A stretch of 34,322 nt of DNA from Paracoccaceae bacterium (GTDB taxonomy: Bacteria; Pseudomonadota; Alphaproteobacteria; Rhodobacterales; Rhodobacteraceae): contig CABZJG010000003.1 in NCBI GenBank assembly GCA_902525995.1, forward strand, positions 1 to 34,322, written 5' to 3'. A program made the translations under genes and the position numbers. The first letter of the stretch is position 1. The number at the start of each line of letters is the position of its first letter. Positions 23,686 through 33,400 of this stretch are shown piece after piece. The notes below the pieces were generated by a model. The model was given only the letters and a program-made list of their open reading frames with translations, had not been told where the DNA came from and ran no database searches.

Positions 23686-24665
23686 TGGCTGACCTAGACC
23701 GTATCAAAGGCAATAATTTTGTCATCATCGGCCGTGCGGGCATGGATTTTTATCCTGACCCGCCGGGCACCAAAACCGAAGAGGCTTCTATGTTTTTTGC
23801 CGCTTTGGGCGGCTCATCGGCCAATATTGGCGTAGCGATCAACCGCCACGGCGGCCGCTCGGCCTTGGTGACCTGCGTGTCTGATGATGCCATTGGCCGC
23901 TATTGTCTCAATCAGCTAGATCATTACGGTATTGAACGCCACCATGTGCGATCTGTTGGCGGTGAAGCGCGCAATTCGCTGGCCGTCGTGGAAAGCCGCA
24001 CCGAAGATCATCAATCCATTATTTATCGCAATGGGGCGGCCGATTTCGAGATGGGGCTCGAGGATGTCGAGCCGGTGGATTATTCGGCCTATAGCGCCCT
24101 GATCACCACCGGCACTGTGCTGGCGGCCGAGCCCTCGCGCAGCGCCAGCTTTCGCGCTTTTGAGCTGGCCAAAGCAGCAAGGCTTCCCTTGATATTTGAT
24201 CTCGATTACCGACCCTATAGCTGGCCATCGCCGCAGGTCGCCTCAGAGACTTATTCACGTGCTGCTAATTATTTTGACATTGTCATTGGCAATGATGTTG
24301 AGTTCGGGTTTATGGCAGGAAGCTATGAAAGGGGTCTTGAAAAAGCCCGCGACTTGGCCAAAACCACGGCGCAAATAGTGATCTATAAAATGGGTGAAAA
24401 GGGCGCGATCACCTTGACCCCCGATGGTGAGTTTCGCACGGGCATTTATCCGGTAAAGGCTCTAAAGCCAACCGGGGCAGGCGATAGTTTCATGGGCGGC
24501 TTTATTGCCGCGCTTGCAGCCGGACGCGATCTGCATGATGCTGTTTTGCGCGGCTCAGCTTCGGCCGCGATCGTTGTTTCAAAAGTGGGCTGCGCGCCGG
24601 CCATGCCCAATACCGCCGAGCTTGAAGCGTTTCTGGATGAACACGCCGGGCCAACACAGATTTAA
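23685..24665 (+). CDS. iolC: 5-dehydro-2-deoxygluconokinase IolC
   Basis: IolC is a PfkB-family kinase that phosphorylates 5-dehydro-2-deoxy-D-gluconate in inositol breakdown. The 326-residue product has an early substrate-binding GRAGMDFYPDPPGTKTEEA (typical of IolC), then GGSSANIGVAINRHGGRSALVTCVSDDAIGRY. The PfkB signature TGAGDSFMGGF near the C-terminus carries catalytic D267. I choose ATG 23685 because it overlaps the iolD stop (TAATG) and gives the expected N-terminus; the reading frame extends further upstream inside iolD without a proper start. Many alphaproteobacteria carry IolC fused to a DUF2090 domain. This one is free-standing, and the next steps are covered by a separate aldolase gene. 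Confidence 0.95.
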   Translation: MADLDRIKGNNFVIIGRAGMDFYPDPPGTKTEEASMFFAALGGSSANIGVAINRHGGRSALVTCVSDDAIGRYCLNQLDHYGIERHHVRSVGGEARNSLAVVESRTEDHQSIIYRNGAADFEMGLEDVEPVDYSAYSALITTGTVLAAEPSRSASFRAFELAKAARLPLIFDLDYRPYSWPSPQVASETYSRAANYFDIVIGNDVEFGFMAGSYERGLEKARDLAKTTAQIVIYKMGEKGAITLTPDGEFRTGIYPVKALKPTGAGDSFMGGFIAALAAGRDLHDAVLRGSASAAIVVSKVGCAPAMPNTAELEAFLDEHAGPTQI

Positions 24666-24679
24666 ACAGGACACAGCCA

Positions 24680-25522
24680 ATGCATATTGCGCCTTTTAAC
24701 AACCAAAACCAGCCGATCGTGGATATAGATGATACCACGGTGCCTTTGAATTACTTCAATATCGTCAAACTGACCAAAGGCCAGTCTTTCGACTATCAGG
24801 TCCCGGGTTATGAAACCTGCATCGTGCCTGCGACAGGATCTTTGGATATCGAGGTGGAAGGCATTCGGTTTTCAGCGCTGGGCAATCGCGGCGTTGATGT
24901 CTGGGACGGAGAACCTGAAGGCGTTTATATCCCAAGTGGTGCCAAAGCCACATTCACCTGTGTCTCAGAGAGCACTGAAACCTTCGTCGCCGGGGCAAAG
25001 TACGACAAGGTGCTAGCGCCTTTTGCTGTGCTGAAAGACGATATTGATCTGGTGCAATATGGCAGTGATGACACTAAAACACATCGCAAGATCAAACACA
25101 TCCTAGGGCAAAAGCAACATGATAAAGTCGGCCGGCTGTTGGTCAGCGAACTGTTCACTGTCGGCGCGGGCGGGTGGTCGGGTTTTCCATCGCATAAGCA
25201 CGACACAAACCGTCTGCCAGATGAAACCCGTCATGATGAAACCTATAACTTTCGCTTCCGGCCCAACCATGGATCGGGTTTGCAAATGCTGCAAAGGGTC
25301 GATAACGAGCCCGGCGATGCCTATCATATTGTGGATGGATCAACCATTTGTATCGACAAAGGCTATCATCCCTGCGCGGCCCTGCCGGGATATGAGATGT
25401 ATTACTTTACCATTCTAGGGGGCTTAACCCAGCGCCCATTGGTGCAATATTTTCAACCCACACATGCCTATCAGGTGGAAACCATCCCCGGCATCAAGGA
25501 TATGGTGGCAAAGTTTAAATGA
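24680..25522 (+). CDS. iolB: 5-deoxy-glucuronate isomerase IolB
   Basis: IolB is a cupin enzyme that isomerises 5-deoxy-glucuronate to 5-dehydro-2-deoxygluconate. The 280-residue product shows the family's metal-binding segment PSHKHDTNRLPDETRHDETYNFRF (about residues 172-195), with several histidines and an acidic residue. YHPCAALPGYEMYYFTILGG near the C-terminus is also conserved. It follows iolC by 14 bases, and its TGA overlaps the ATG of the next gene (ATGA), so the two are translationally coupled. Length and motifs are normal. Confidence 0.95.
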   Translation: MHIAPFNNQNQPIVDIDDTTVPLNYFNIVKLTKGQSFDYQVPGYETCIVPATGSLDIEVEGIRFSALGNRGVDVWDGEPEGVYIPSGAKATFTCVSESTETFVAGAKYDKVLAPFAVLKDDIDLVQYGSDDTKTHRKIKHILGQKQHDKVGRLLVSELFTVGAGGWSGFPSHKHDTNRLPDETRHDETYNFRFRPNHGSGLQMLQRVDNEPGDAYHIVDGSTICIDKGYHPCAALPGYEMYYFTILGGLTQRPLVQYFQPTHAYQVETIPGIKDMVAKFK

Positions 25523-26358
25523 CCCTTGCAACCCTAAAACAGGTATTAAAGCCGGCCCAATCCGGCGGCTATGCTGTGGCCGGTTTGGTCACCCTTGGAT
25601 GGGAAGATATGCGGGCCTATGTCGCGGCCGCCGAACAGGAAAATGTTCCAGTCATTCTTCAGGCTGGCCCCAGCTGCCGTGCCCATACCCCGTTGCCGAT
25701 TTTGGGAAAAATGTTTCGCCATTTAGCGGAAGGTGCCTCGGTGCCTGTGGTGGCTCATCTAGATCATGGCTATACGTTTGAGGAATGCCAAGAAGCGCTT
25801 GAGAGCGGATTTACATCGCTCATGTTTGATGGGTCGCGCAAAGCTTTGGCCCAAAATATTGACGAGACAGCCGCGATTGTCGAATTGGCCCGATCGGCGC
25901 AGATTTCCTGTGAAGGTGAAATTGGCTTTGTTGGATATTCAGGCGGTGAAAATTCTGCCGGCACAGACCCGGATGAGGCGGCAAAGTTCGCGCGTGAAAC
26001 CGGCGTTGATGCTATGGCGATTTCCATTGGCAATGTGCACCTTCAACAAGATCAGGAAGGCGGGCTTGATGAGCCGCGGCTGCGCGCGATCGAGGCGGTG
26101 ACAGACGTGCCCTTGGTCATCCACGGGGGCTCGGGGGTGCCAGCCGCCCAGCGCCGCTACTTGGCGCAAAACTCAAAGATTTGCAAATTTAATATCGGCA
26201 CCGAATTGCGTATGGCCTTTGGTTCGGCATTGCGATCCGCTGTAGAAGCTGATCCCACTCGTTTCGACAGGGTAGCCATACTCAAAGAAACGCACGACCC
26301 TTTGGTCGCCGCAACACGACATGTGCTAAAGGGTTTTAAAGCAAGGCAAGAAGGATAA
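25519..26358 (+). CDS. iolJ: Class II aldolase, probable 6-phospho-5-dehydro-2-deoxygluconate aldolase
   Basis: The 279-residue product is a zinc-dependent class II aldolase of the FbaA/GatY/IolJ type. Visible residues are the zinc and catalytic motif H80-L81-D82-H83-G84, CEGEIGFVG, the segment AISIGNVHLQQ, the IHGGSGVP loop (about 201-208) and FNIGTELR, which binds the substrate phosphate. In the inositol pathway IolJ splits phosphorylated 5-dehydro-2-deoxygluconate into dihydroxyacetone phosphate and 3-oxopropanoate. Position between iolB and iolG, with an ATGA overlap to iolB, supports that role over fructose-bisphosphate aldolase. The gene symbol rests on context as much as on sequence. 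Confidence 0.82.
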   Translation: MTLATLKQVLKPAQSGGYAVAGLVTLGWEDMRAYVAAAEQENVPVILQAGPSCRAHTPLPILGKMFRHLAEGASVPVVAHLDHGYTFEECQEALESGFTSLMFDGSRKALAQNIDETAAIVELARSAQISCEGEIGFVGYSGGENSAGTDPDEAAKFARETGVDAMAISIGNVHLQQDQEGGLDEPRLRAIEAVTDVPLVIHGGSGVPAAQRRYLAQNSKICKFNIGTELRMAFGSALRSAVEADPTRFDRVAILKETHDPLVAATRHVLKGFKARQEG

Positions 26359-26363
26359 CACTG

Positions 26364-27368
26364 ATGTTAAAACTGGCGCTTTTGGGATGTGGCCGTATCG
26401 GGCAGGTACATGCGCGCTCAATCAGCCAATTGGCTGACAAAGCACGTCTGGTCGCTGTTGCTGATGCTTATGAGCCTGCCGCACAAGAATTGGCTGCTGC
26501 CTCCGGCGCAGAGATGCGCAGCAGTGCACAAATCATGCAAAGCGATGATGTCGACGCCATCATCGTCGGCACTCCTACGGATACGCATTACCAGCTCATC
26601 CATGACGCTGCCGCCGCGGGAAAAGCCATTTTTTGCGAGAAGCCGATAGATATGTCTGCGGAGCGAATTCGCGACTGTATTGTTGCCGTCAAAAAGGCTA
26701 ATGTCGCTTTTCTTGCAGCCTTTAACCGCCGGTTTGATCCAAATTTTTCCGACATTCAGGCCCGTATTGCCGCTGGTGAAATTGGCGATGTCGAGCTTAT
26801 TACGATCCTGTCACGGGACCCCGCCCCGCCCCCGATCAGCTACATTAAATCTTCGGGCGGTCTTTTTCGCGATATGATGATCCATGATTTCGACATGGCA
26901 CGGTTTTTACTGGGCGAAGAGGTGACCAGTATTTTCGCGGTGGGATCTTCCTTGGTTGATCCCGAAATTGGGGCGGCAGGCGATATTGATACGGCTGCGG
27001 TAACACTGAGCACCGCAAGCGGTAAAATATGCCAGATTTCCAATTCACGCCGCGCCAGTTACGGCTATGATCAACGGCTCGAAGTGCATGGATCAAAGGG
27101 AATGCTGCGCGCTGAAAACACGTTGAAAAACGGGGTTGAGGTGGCCACGCAAAATGGGTTTCAAAAAGCGCCAGCGCAGCATTTCTTTTTAGAGCGCTAT
27201 GAGGAAGCCTACCGCCTTGAGATGGCGCATTTCATTGATGCTCTCAACAGTGGCCAAACGCCTTCGCCTTCTGCCAGTGATGGGTTGCAAGCGCAGCTAT
27301 TGGCTGATGCCGCGGCACAATCGCTGGCCACCGGTTTGCCGGTTCGATTGGCAAACGATCCGGCGTAA
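26364..27368 (+). CDS. iolG: Inositol 2-dehydrogenase IolG
   Basis: This NAD-dependent dehydrogenase oxidises myo-inositol at C2 to 2-keto-myo-inositol, the first step of the pathway. The 334-residue product has a Rossmann motif GCGRIGQVHA (8-17), K93 in CEKPID, and GGLFRDMMIHDFDMARFL with D170 and H174. K93, D170 and H174 match in type and spacing the catalytic K-D-H residues described for Bacillus IolG. It follows the aldolase by 5 bases and ends the five-gene plus-strand operon. Length is typical. It is a better IolG match than the second dehydrogenase at 19540-20697. Confidence 0.92.
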   Translation: MLKLALLGCGRIGQVHARSISQLADKARLVAVADAYEPAAQELAAASGAEMRSSAQIMQSDDVDAIIVGTPTDTHYQLIHDAAAAGKAIFCEKPIDMSAERIRDCIVAVKKANVAFLAAFNRRFDPNFSDIQARIAAGEIGDVELITILSRDPAPPPISYIKSSGGLFRDMMIHDFDMARFLLGEEVTSIFAVGSSLVDPEIGAAGDIDTAAVTLSTASGKICQISNSRRASYGYDQRLEVHGSKGMLRAENTLKNGVEVATQNGFQKAPAQHFFLERYEEAYRLEMAHFIDALNSGQTPSPSASDGLQAQLLADAAAQSLATGLPVRLANDPA

Positions 27369-27500
27369 AAACACGCAAGCTAACGCCAAAACAGCCGTAG
27401 GTATCCCTCAGAGCTGGGGGAGGTTATGCTTCGGGAAATCCTTTGCATCTGCACCGATCACCGATATGCTGATCCCTGCGACAGGCAGGCAATTGAGGCA

Positions 27501-30440
27501 ATGAATTTTAAAACACAAAAACTTTTTGGACTACTGCCGGGTGTTGATTTCCCAAAGGCACTGGTGGATGGTCTTTGCGCGCACTTCAAAACCTATCCGC
27601 CGGATGCCTTGGCCCGCAGCCATATCATCGTCAATACCGAACGCATGCGCCGCCGCATCCGCCAGCTTTTTGCTGCAAAGTCCGATATTCTGCACCCCAA
27701 ATTGCATGTACTCACCGATCTTGGCGGGTTTGCCACCGATCTAGAATTGCCGGTGGCGCCCTCATCGCTCAAAAACCGCTTTGAGCTAATTGCACTGATT
27801 GACAAGCTGCTTCAATCACAACCCGATCTGGCCGCACGGTCCGCGTTGTTTGATCTTGCCGATAGCCTTGCCAGTTTAATCGACGAAATGCAGGGCGAGG
27901 CGGTTGATCCTGCAGCCATCAGCGAGCTGAATGTGTCTGACCAATCCGGCCATTGGCAACGTATGCAGGCTTTTTTAGCCATTGCGCAAACCTATCTAGA
28001 TGCCCGCCAAACGGATCCTGACAAAGAGGGGCTTCAGCGGAAAATTGTAACGCATCTGGCCAAAAAATGGGCCAAGAGCCCAATTGCCGAACCAGTTATA
28101 ATAGCCGGTTCCACAGGATCGCGCGGCACCACGCTCGAGCTGATGAAAGCGGTCGCCCAATTGCCGCAAGGCTCTATTCTACTGCCTGGGTTTGACTTTG
28201 ATATGCCGCAACCGGCGTGGAATGATCTGGCCGAGGCGCTGAGTGCCGAGGATCACCCGCAATATCGATTTTATAATCTGCTTAGCATTTTGGGCCAGAC
28301 CCCTGATCAGGTCAAACACTGGCCTATGGGTGATGCTGCGCCCCATCCCAGAACTGCCTTGGTATCCTTGGCATTGCGCCCGGCTCCGGTGACCGACTGC
28401 TGGCTTGCCGAAGGGCCAAAACTTGCCAATCTTGCTCAAGCTACCGAAGCCATGACCCTGCTGGAAGCGCCTGATGCGCGGCATGAAGCACTTGCCATTG
28501 CGCTGCGCCTGCGCCAAGCCGCAGAAGAAGGCCAAAGGGCAGCGCTTATCACCCCCGACCGGCAGCTCACGCGGCAGGTGACGGCCGCGCTTGATCGGTG
28601 GGATATTTTACCAGATGACAGCGCGGGTATTCCGCTTCCGCTCACACCGCCGGGCCGATTTCTGCGTCATGTTTGCGGCCTCCTTGCCGCACCTTTGACC
28701 ACCGCCCAACTGCTTGCATTGCTCAAACATCCCCTGACCCACAGCGGCGGCGCCCGCGGTGATCACCTATTGCTCACCCGCGAGCTTGAATTGCACCTGC
28801 GCAAGAAGGCCATTCCCTATCCGGAGACAGCAGTGTTAAGGCGATGGGCAGCTAGTCAACCTCACGACATGGCCGCAGATTGGGCTGAATGGGCAATTCG
28901 CTGTTTCACCGACCAAAACACCGATGGCCTAAATGCGTTTTGTGACTTTTTTGATCAGCACATTCGCCAAGCCGAACTCATCGCGGCAGGATGTCAGCCC
29001 CAGCCAGAAGAAGACAGCGGTGCGCTTTGGGCCAAAAAGGCCGGCCAAGAGGCTCGCGCTGTGATTGCCGATATCGAAGCTGCTGCCGAGCATGCAGGTA
29101 TCATGTCGGTTCAGGATTATAGCCATATCTTCAACGGGGTCCTCAGCCAGAAAGAGGTGCGCGATCACGACACGCCGCACCCACATCTGCTGATATGGGG
29201 CACCTTAGAAGCGCGGGTTCAGGGCGCTGATCTGGTGATCTTGGGCGGTTTAAATGAGACAAGCTGGCCGCAAGCGCCGAGCCCCGATCCATGGCTCAAT
29301 AGAGCCATGCGCAACGCGGTTGGGCTTTTGCTTCCCGATCGGCGTATCGGGCTTTCGGCACATGATTTTCAACAGGCGGTGGCGGCAGAAAATGTCTGGA
29401 TAACAAGGTCTAAGCGCTCTGATGATGCTGAAACCGTCCCGTCCCGCTGGCTCAACCGGTTAACCAATTTGCTCAGTGGTCTCACTGACAACGGCGGCCC
29501 GCAGGCACTTGATGCAATGCAAGACCGCGGCGCGCATTATTTGGCACTGGTGGGTCAATTTGAAGCCTGTGAGCCCAGAGCGGCAGCCACACGCCCAGCG
29601 CCGAGGCCGCCGCTCTCCGCGCGCCCCACGCAGCTTTCGGTAACCGAGATTAAATCGCTGATCCGCGATCCATATGCAATCTATGCAAAGCGCGTTCTGC
29701 ACCTGCGGCCGCTCGAACCGTTGGACCAAGCGCCCGATGCCAAACTGCGCGGCATTATCGCCCACAAGGTGATGGAAACCTTTGTGCGCGACTGGGAAAA
29801 GTATCCCCTCATCGATCAAGAGCAGCGGTTTTTGGATCTATCGCGGACTATCTTGGCGGAAGATGTTCCATGGGCTGTCAGCCGTATGTTTTGGCAGACA
29901 CGGATGAAAAAAGTGGCAAGTGACTTGATCGCACAGGAAACCCACCGCCAAAGCCATGGCGAACCGATTGCCTTTGAGCATCGCGGCCATTTGGCCATAG
30001 ACGGTTTGAATTTTACCCTCTCTGCCATAGCCGACCGGATTGACCGCGCCGAAGACGGCGGGCTGCGCATTTATGACTATAAAACCGGCACGCCCCCGAC
30101 ACCCGATCAACAGCGCGTTTTTGACAAACAATTGTATCTTATGGCAGCGATTGCCGAACATGGCGGGTTTCAAGAAATCGACCCTGCGCCGGTGACAGCA
30201 GCTGCCTTTATCGGCATTGGCGGAAGTTACAAAGAACAAATCGCGCCGTTTGGCGATGAGCCGCTCGAGAGCGCCTGGAAAAAGTTCAAAGACCTAATCG
30301 CATCATATCAATCTTATGAGCAGGGCTATAGCGCGCGCCGGGCGCTCTTTAGTGTGAAAGATTTTTCCGATTATGACCAGCTTTCAAGATTTGGAGAATG
30401 GACCCTGAGCGATACGCCCATACCAGAGGATTTAAAATGA
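27501..30440 (+). CDS. addB: Double-strand break repair protein AddB (alphaproteobacterial type)
   Basis: AddB is the partner of AddA in the helicase-nuclease that processes DNA double-strand breaks for recombination. The 979-residue product has the usual opening KLFGLLPGVDFPKALVDGL, a degenerate UvrD-like core and a C-terminal PD-(D/E)XK nuclease with YDYKTG (858-863). The annotated frame can run to 27426, but ATG 27501 fits because the N-terminus matches the family there and GAGG lies just upstream. Its stop overlaps the start of addA (ATGA), so the two are coupled. The 132 bases between iolG and this start hold nothing I recognise. Confidence 0.95.
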   Translation: MNFKTQKLFGLLPGVDFPKALVDGLCAHFKTYPPDALARSHIIVNTERMRRRIRQLFAAKSDILHPKLHVLTDLGGFATDLELPVAPSSLKNRFELIALIDKLLQSQPDLAARSALFDLADSLASLIDEMQGEAVDPAAISELNVSDQSGHWQRMQAFLAIAQTYLDARQTDPDKEGLQRKIVTHLAKKWAKSPIAEPVIIAGSTGSRGTTLELMKAVAQLPQGSILLPGFDFDMPQPAWNDLAEALSAEDHPQYRFYNLLSILGQTPDQVKHWPMGDAAPHPRTALVSLALRPAPVTDCWLAEGPKLANLAQATEAMTLLEAPDARHEALAIALRLRQAAEEGQRAALITPDRQLTRQVTAALDRWDILPDDSAGIPLPLTPPGRFLRHVCGLLAAPLTTAQLLALLKHPLTHSGGARGDHLLLTRELELHLRKKAIPYPETAVLRRWAASQPHDMAADWAEWAIRCFTDQNTDGLNAFCDFFDQHIRQAELIAAGCQPQPEEDSGALWAKKAGQEARAVIADIEAAAEHAGIMSVQDYSHIFNGVLSQKEVRDHDTPHPHLLIWGTLEARVQGADLVILGGLNETSWPQAPSPDPWLNRAMRNAVGLLLPDRRIGLSAHDFQQAVAAENVWITRSKRSDDAETVPSRWLNRLTNLLSGLTDNGGPQALDAMQDRGAHYLALVGQFEACEPRAAATRPAPRPPLSARPTQLSVTEIKSLIRDPYAIYAKRVLHLRPLEPLDQAPDAKLRGIIAHKVMETFVRDWEKYPLIDQEQRFLDLSRTILAEDVPWAVSRMFWQTRMKKVASDLIAQETHRQSHGEPIAFEHRGHLAIDGLNFTLSAIADRIDRAEDGGLRIYDYKTGTPPTPDQQRVFDKQLYLMAAIAEHGGFQEIDPAPVTAAAFIGIGGSYKEQIAPFGDEPLESAWKKFKDLIASYQSYEQGYSARRALFSVKDFSDYDQLSRFGEWTLSDTPIPEDLK

Positions 30441-33400
30441 TCCGCGATGCTGCCACCCAGCGCCAAGTGCAGGCTGCGCATCCGAATATGTCCACATGGC
30501 TGTCTGCCAATGCGGGCTCTGGTAAAACCAAGGTTTTGACAGACCGTGTGGCGCGCCTGTTGCTCAGTGGAATTTCGCCCGAACATATTTTGTGTTTGAC
30601 CTATACCAAGGCTGCGGCCAGTGAAATGCAAAACCGGCTTTTCGAAAGGTTGGGCAAATGGGCGATGCTCGGCGATAAAGCTCTAGGCCAAGAATTGATC
30701 AAACTCGGGCTTGACCAAACCCCTGATCGTGCCACTCTGCGCCGTGCGCGCGCACTTTTTGCCCGCGCGATAGAGGCGCCAGGTGGATTAAAAATTCAAA
30801 CCATCCATTCCTTTTGTGCGACAATTTTGCGGCGCTTTCCGCTAGAAGCAGGTGTCAGTCCTCAATTCAAAGAAATGGAAGAGCGCGCCGCGGTTCTTCT
30901 GTGTAATGAAGTTTTGGAAACCATGGCGCAGTCTGCAGATGCACCATTGGTTGATGCGCTATCGCTCTATGCCGGTGAGCATTCTTTGGAAAAACTTGTC
31001 CAATCGGTGGTAAAATATCGCCACAAACTTCAGCTTGCAGCGCCCCGCGGCGAAATATGGGCGCGCTTTGGCCTTGCGCCGGGTTTATGCGAAGAGACGG
31101 TTTTGTCAGAGGTTTTGAGCAAAGAACATCTGGACTTGATTGCCCGGGTTATTCCCCATTTGGACGGGGGCGGGAAAACAGATGTTAAAATGGCCGCCCA
31201 ATTGCGCCGGATCACCCATGCCTCTTTTAGAGCCCTTGCGATCCTTGAAGGCGTATTTTTATTCGGGGGCTCTGCTAAAAACCCTTTCGGGGCCAAAATT
31301 GGCAAGTTTCCCAGCAAAGATTTGCGCCTTGGGGTCATGGCCGAAGATATGCCCGAACTGGAAGAGCTTATGCTGCAAGTCGAGCGTCTTCGCGAAACAC
31401 GGCTTTCCTTGCAGGCAGCGCAGAAAACAGCAGTTTTGCATGAATTTTCTGCCGCATTCCTACCCCGCTATGAACGCCAAAAACAACTGCGTGGCTGGCT
31501 TGATTTCGATGACTTGATCTTAAGGGCGCGCAATCTTTTAAGTGATCCCAAAGTGGCCGACTGGGTGTTATACCGTCTGGACGGCGGCATTGATCACATT
31601 TTGGTTGATGAAGCCCAAGATACCAGTCCAGTACAATGGGATGTCATCCAGTCCTTGGCCCAAGAGTTTACCAGCGGCCAAGGCGCGCGCGCGGATGTGG
31701 CCCGAACCATTTTCGTGGTTGGGGATAAAAAACAGTCAATTTATTCGTTTCAAGGCGCTGATCCGGCCGAATTTGACCGCATGAAAGATGAATTTTCCGA
31801 GCGCCTTAAGCAAAGTGAAACACCGCTATTAGACACCACGTTAGAGTATTCCTTTCGCTCTTCATCTGCGATCCTCAGCGTGGTTGATCAAACCTTTCAA
31901 GAGCATATCAGCTCGGGCTTTGCAGCAGACCAAAAACACCGCGCCTTTAAAACCGATTTACCTGGCCGAGTTGATTTATGGCCCGTTATTGATCCTGTAG
32001 AACGGCAAAAAGATACCGAATGGCAGCGGCCAGTGGATTTGCTTGGGCAAGACAACCATCTGGTGCAATTGGCCAATGAGGTTGCGCGATCCATTGATCA
32101 GATGATTTCAGACCGCACTCTTTTGCCGCAGGGCCCAGATGAAAAGGGCAACTATCCTGCGCGGCCCGTTGCACCGGGTGATTTTTTAATATTGGTGCAA
32201 CGCAGGTCAGACTTGTTTCATGAAATCATACGCGCCTGCAAAGCTAGAAATTTGCCGATAGCTGGCGCTGACCGGCTTAAAGTGGGGGCAGAGCTGGCAG
32301 TGCGTGATTTGGCAGCATTGTTGTCTTTTCTTGCCACGCCCGAGGATGATCTTTCCCTTGCGATCGTACTGAAATCGCCACTTTTTAATTGGGATGAGCA
32401 AAGGCTGTTTTCTTTGGCACATGGCCGGGGAAAGCAGTTCTTGTGGCAAAAAATGCGCAGCTCAGCCGATGCATATAAAACTGAATTAGCTGTGCTTCGT
32501 GATCTTTTACAGCAGGCTGATTTTCTTAGGCCGTTTGATTTGCTGAACCGTATTTTATCGCGCCATGATGGGCGGTCAAAAATCCTGTCACGCTTAGGGC
32601 CTGAAGCCGAAGATGGGTTAAATGCGCTTTTATCGCAAGCGCTGTCATATGAACAAAACGACGTGCCAAGCCTCACAGGGTTTTTGGTTTGGATGGAAAC
32701 CGATACATTGGAAATCAAACGTCAAATGGACGCCGCAAGCAACCAGATACGGGTGATGACTGTGCATGGTGCCAAAGGTTTGGAATCGCCAATTGTTATT
32801 CTGCCTGATTGCGCGCATCGCCAAATGCGGTTGCAAGATGAATTAATCGATGGCTCGGACGGGGTGATTTGGAAGACCAAGTCTGATGAAATGCCTGATG
32901 TGGTGCGACGGGCTGCAGCTGAAAAACGGCTATCAGAGATGTATGAGCGTGACCGCCTGCTGTATGTGGCCATGACGCGGGCGGAAAAGTGGCTTATGGT
33001 TGCTGCTGCTGGCGACATCGCAGGCGAGCCAACGGCGTGGTACAGCAAAGTTCAAAGCGCGATGCAGCACGCGGGTGCGGTTGAACACTCTTTTGGTCTT
33101 GGTAAGGGGCTGAGGGTTGAACATGGCATCTGGCCAAGCAGCGCCGAAATTGGTTCCTCCAAAAAAGGCGCCATTTCCATTTCCCCTCCGGACTGGGTAA
33201 ACAGCCCGCCCCCCGAAATCCATGAGCCAGAGGTACCTCTTAGCCCGTCAGAGCTTGGCGGCGCTAAGGCGCTTTCCCATGAGGACAATTCGGATGAGGC
33301 CGCCGCTAAAAAGCGCGGCATTCAAATTCACAAGTTGCTCGAAATACTTCCTGATGTGGATCAAAGGCTCTGGTCACAGCAAGGCCCTTCTATATTGGCA

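Noticed and set aside
27426-27500. An extended start for addB at 27426
   Set aside because: The extra 25 residues do not resemble AddB. The family-like sequence begins immediately after ATG 27501.
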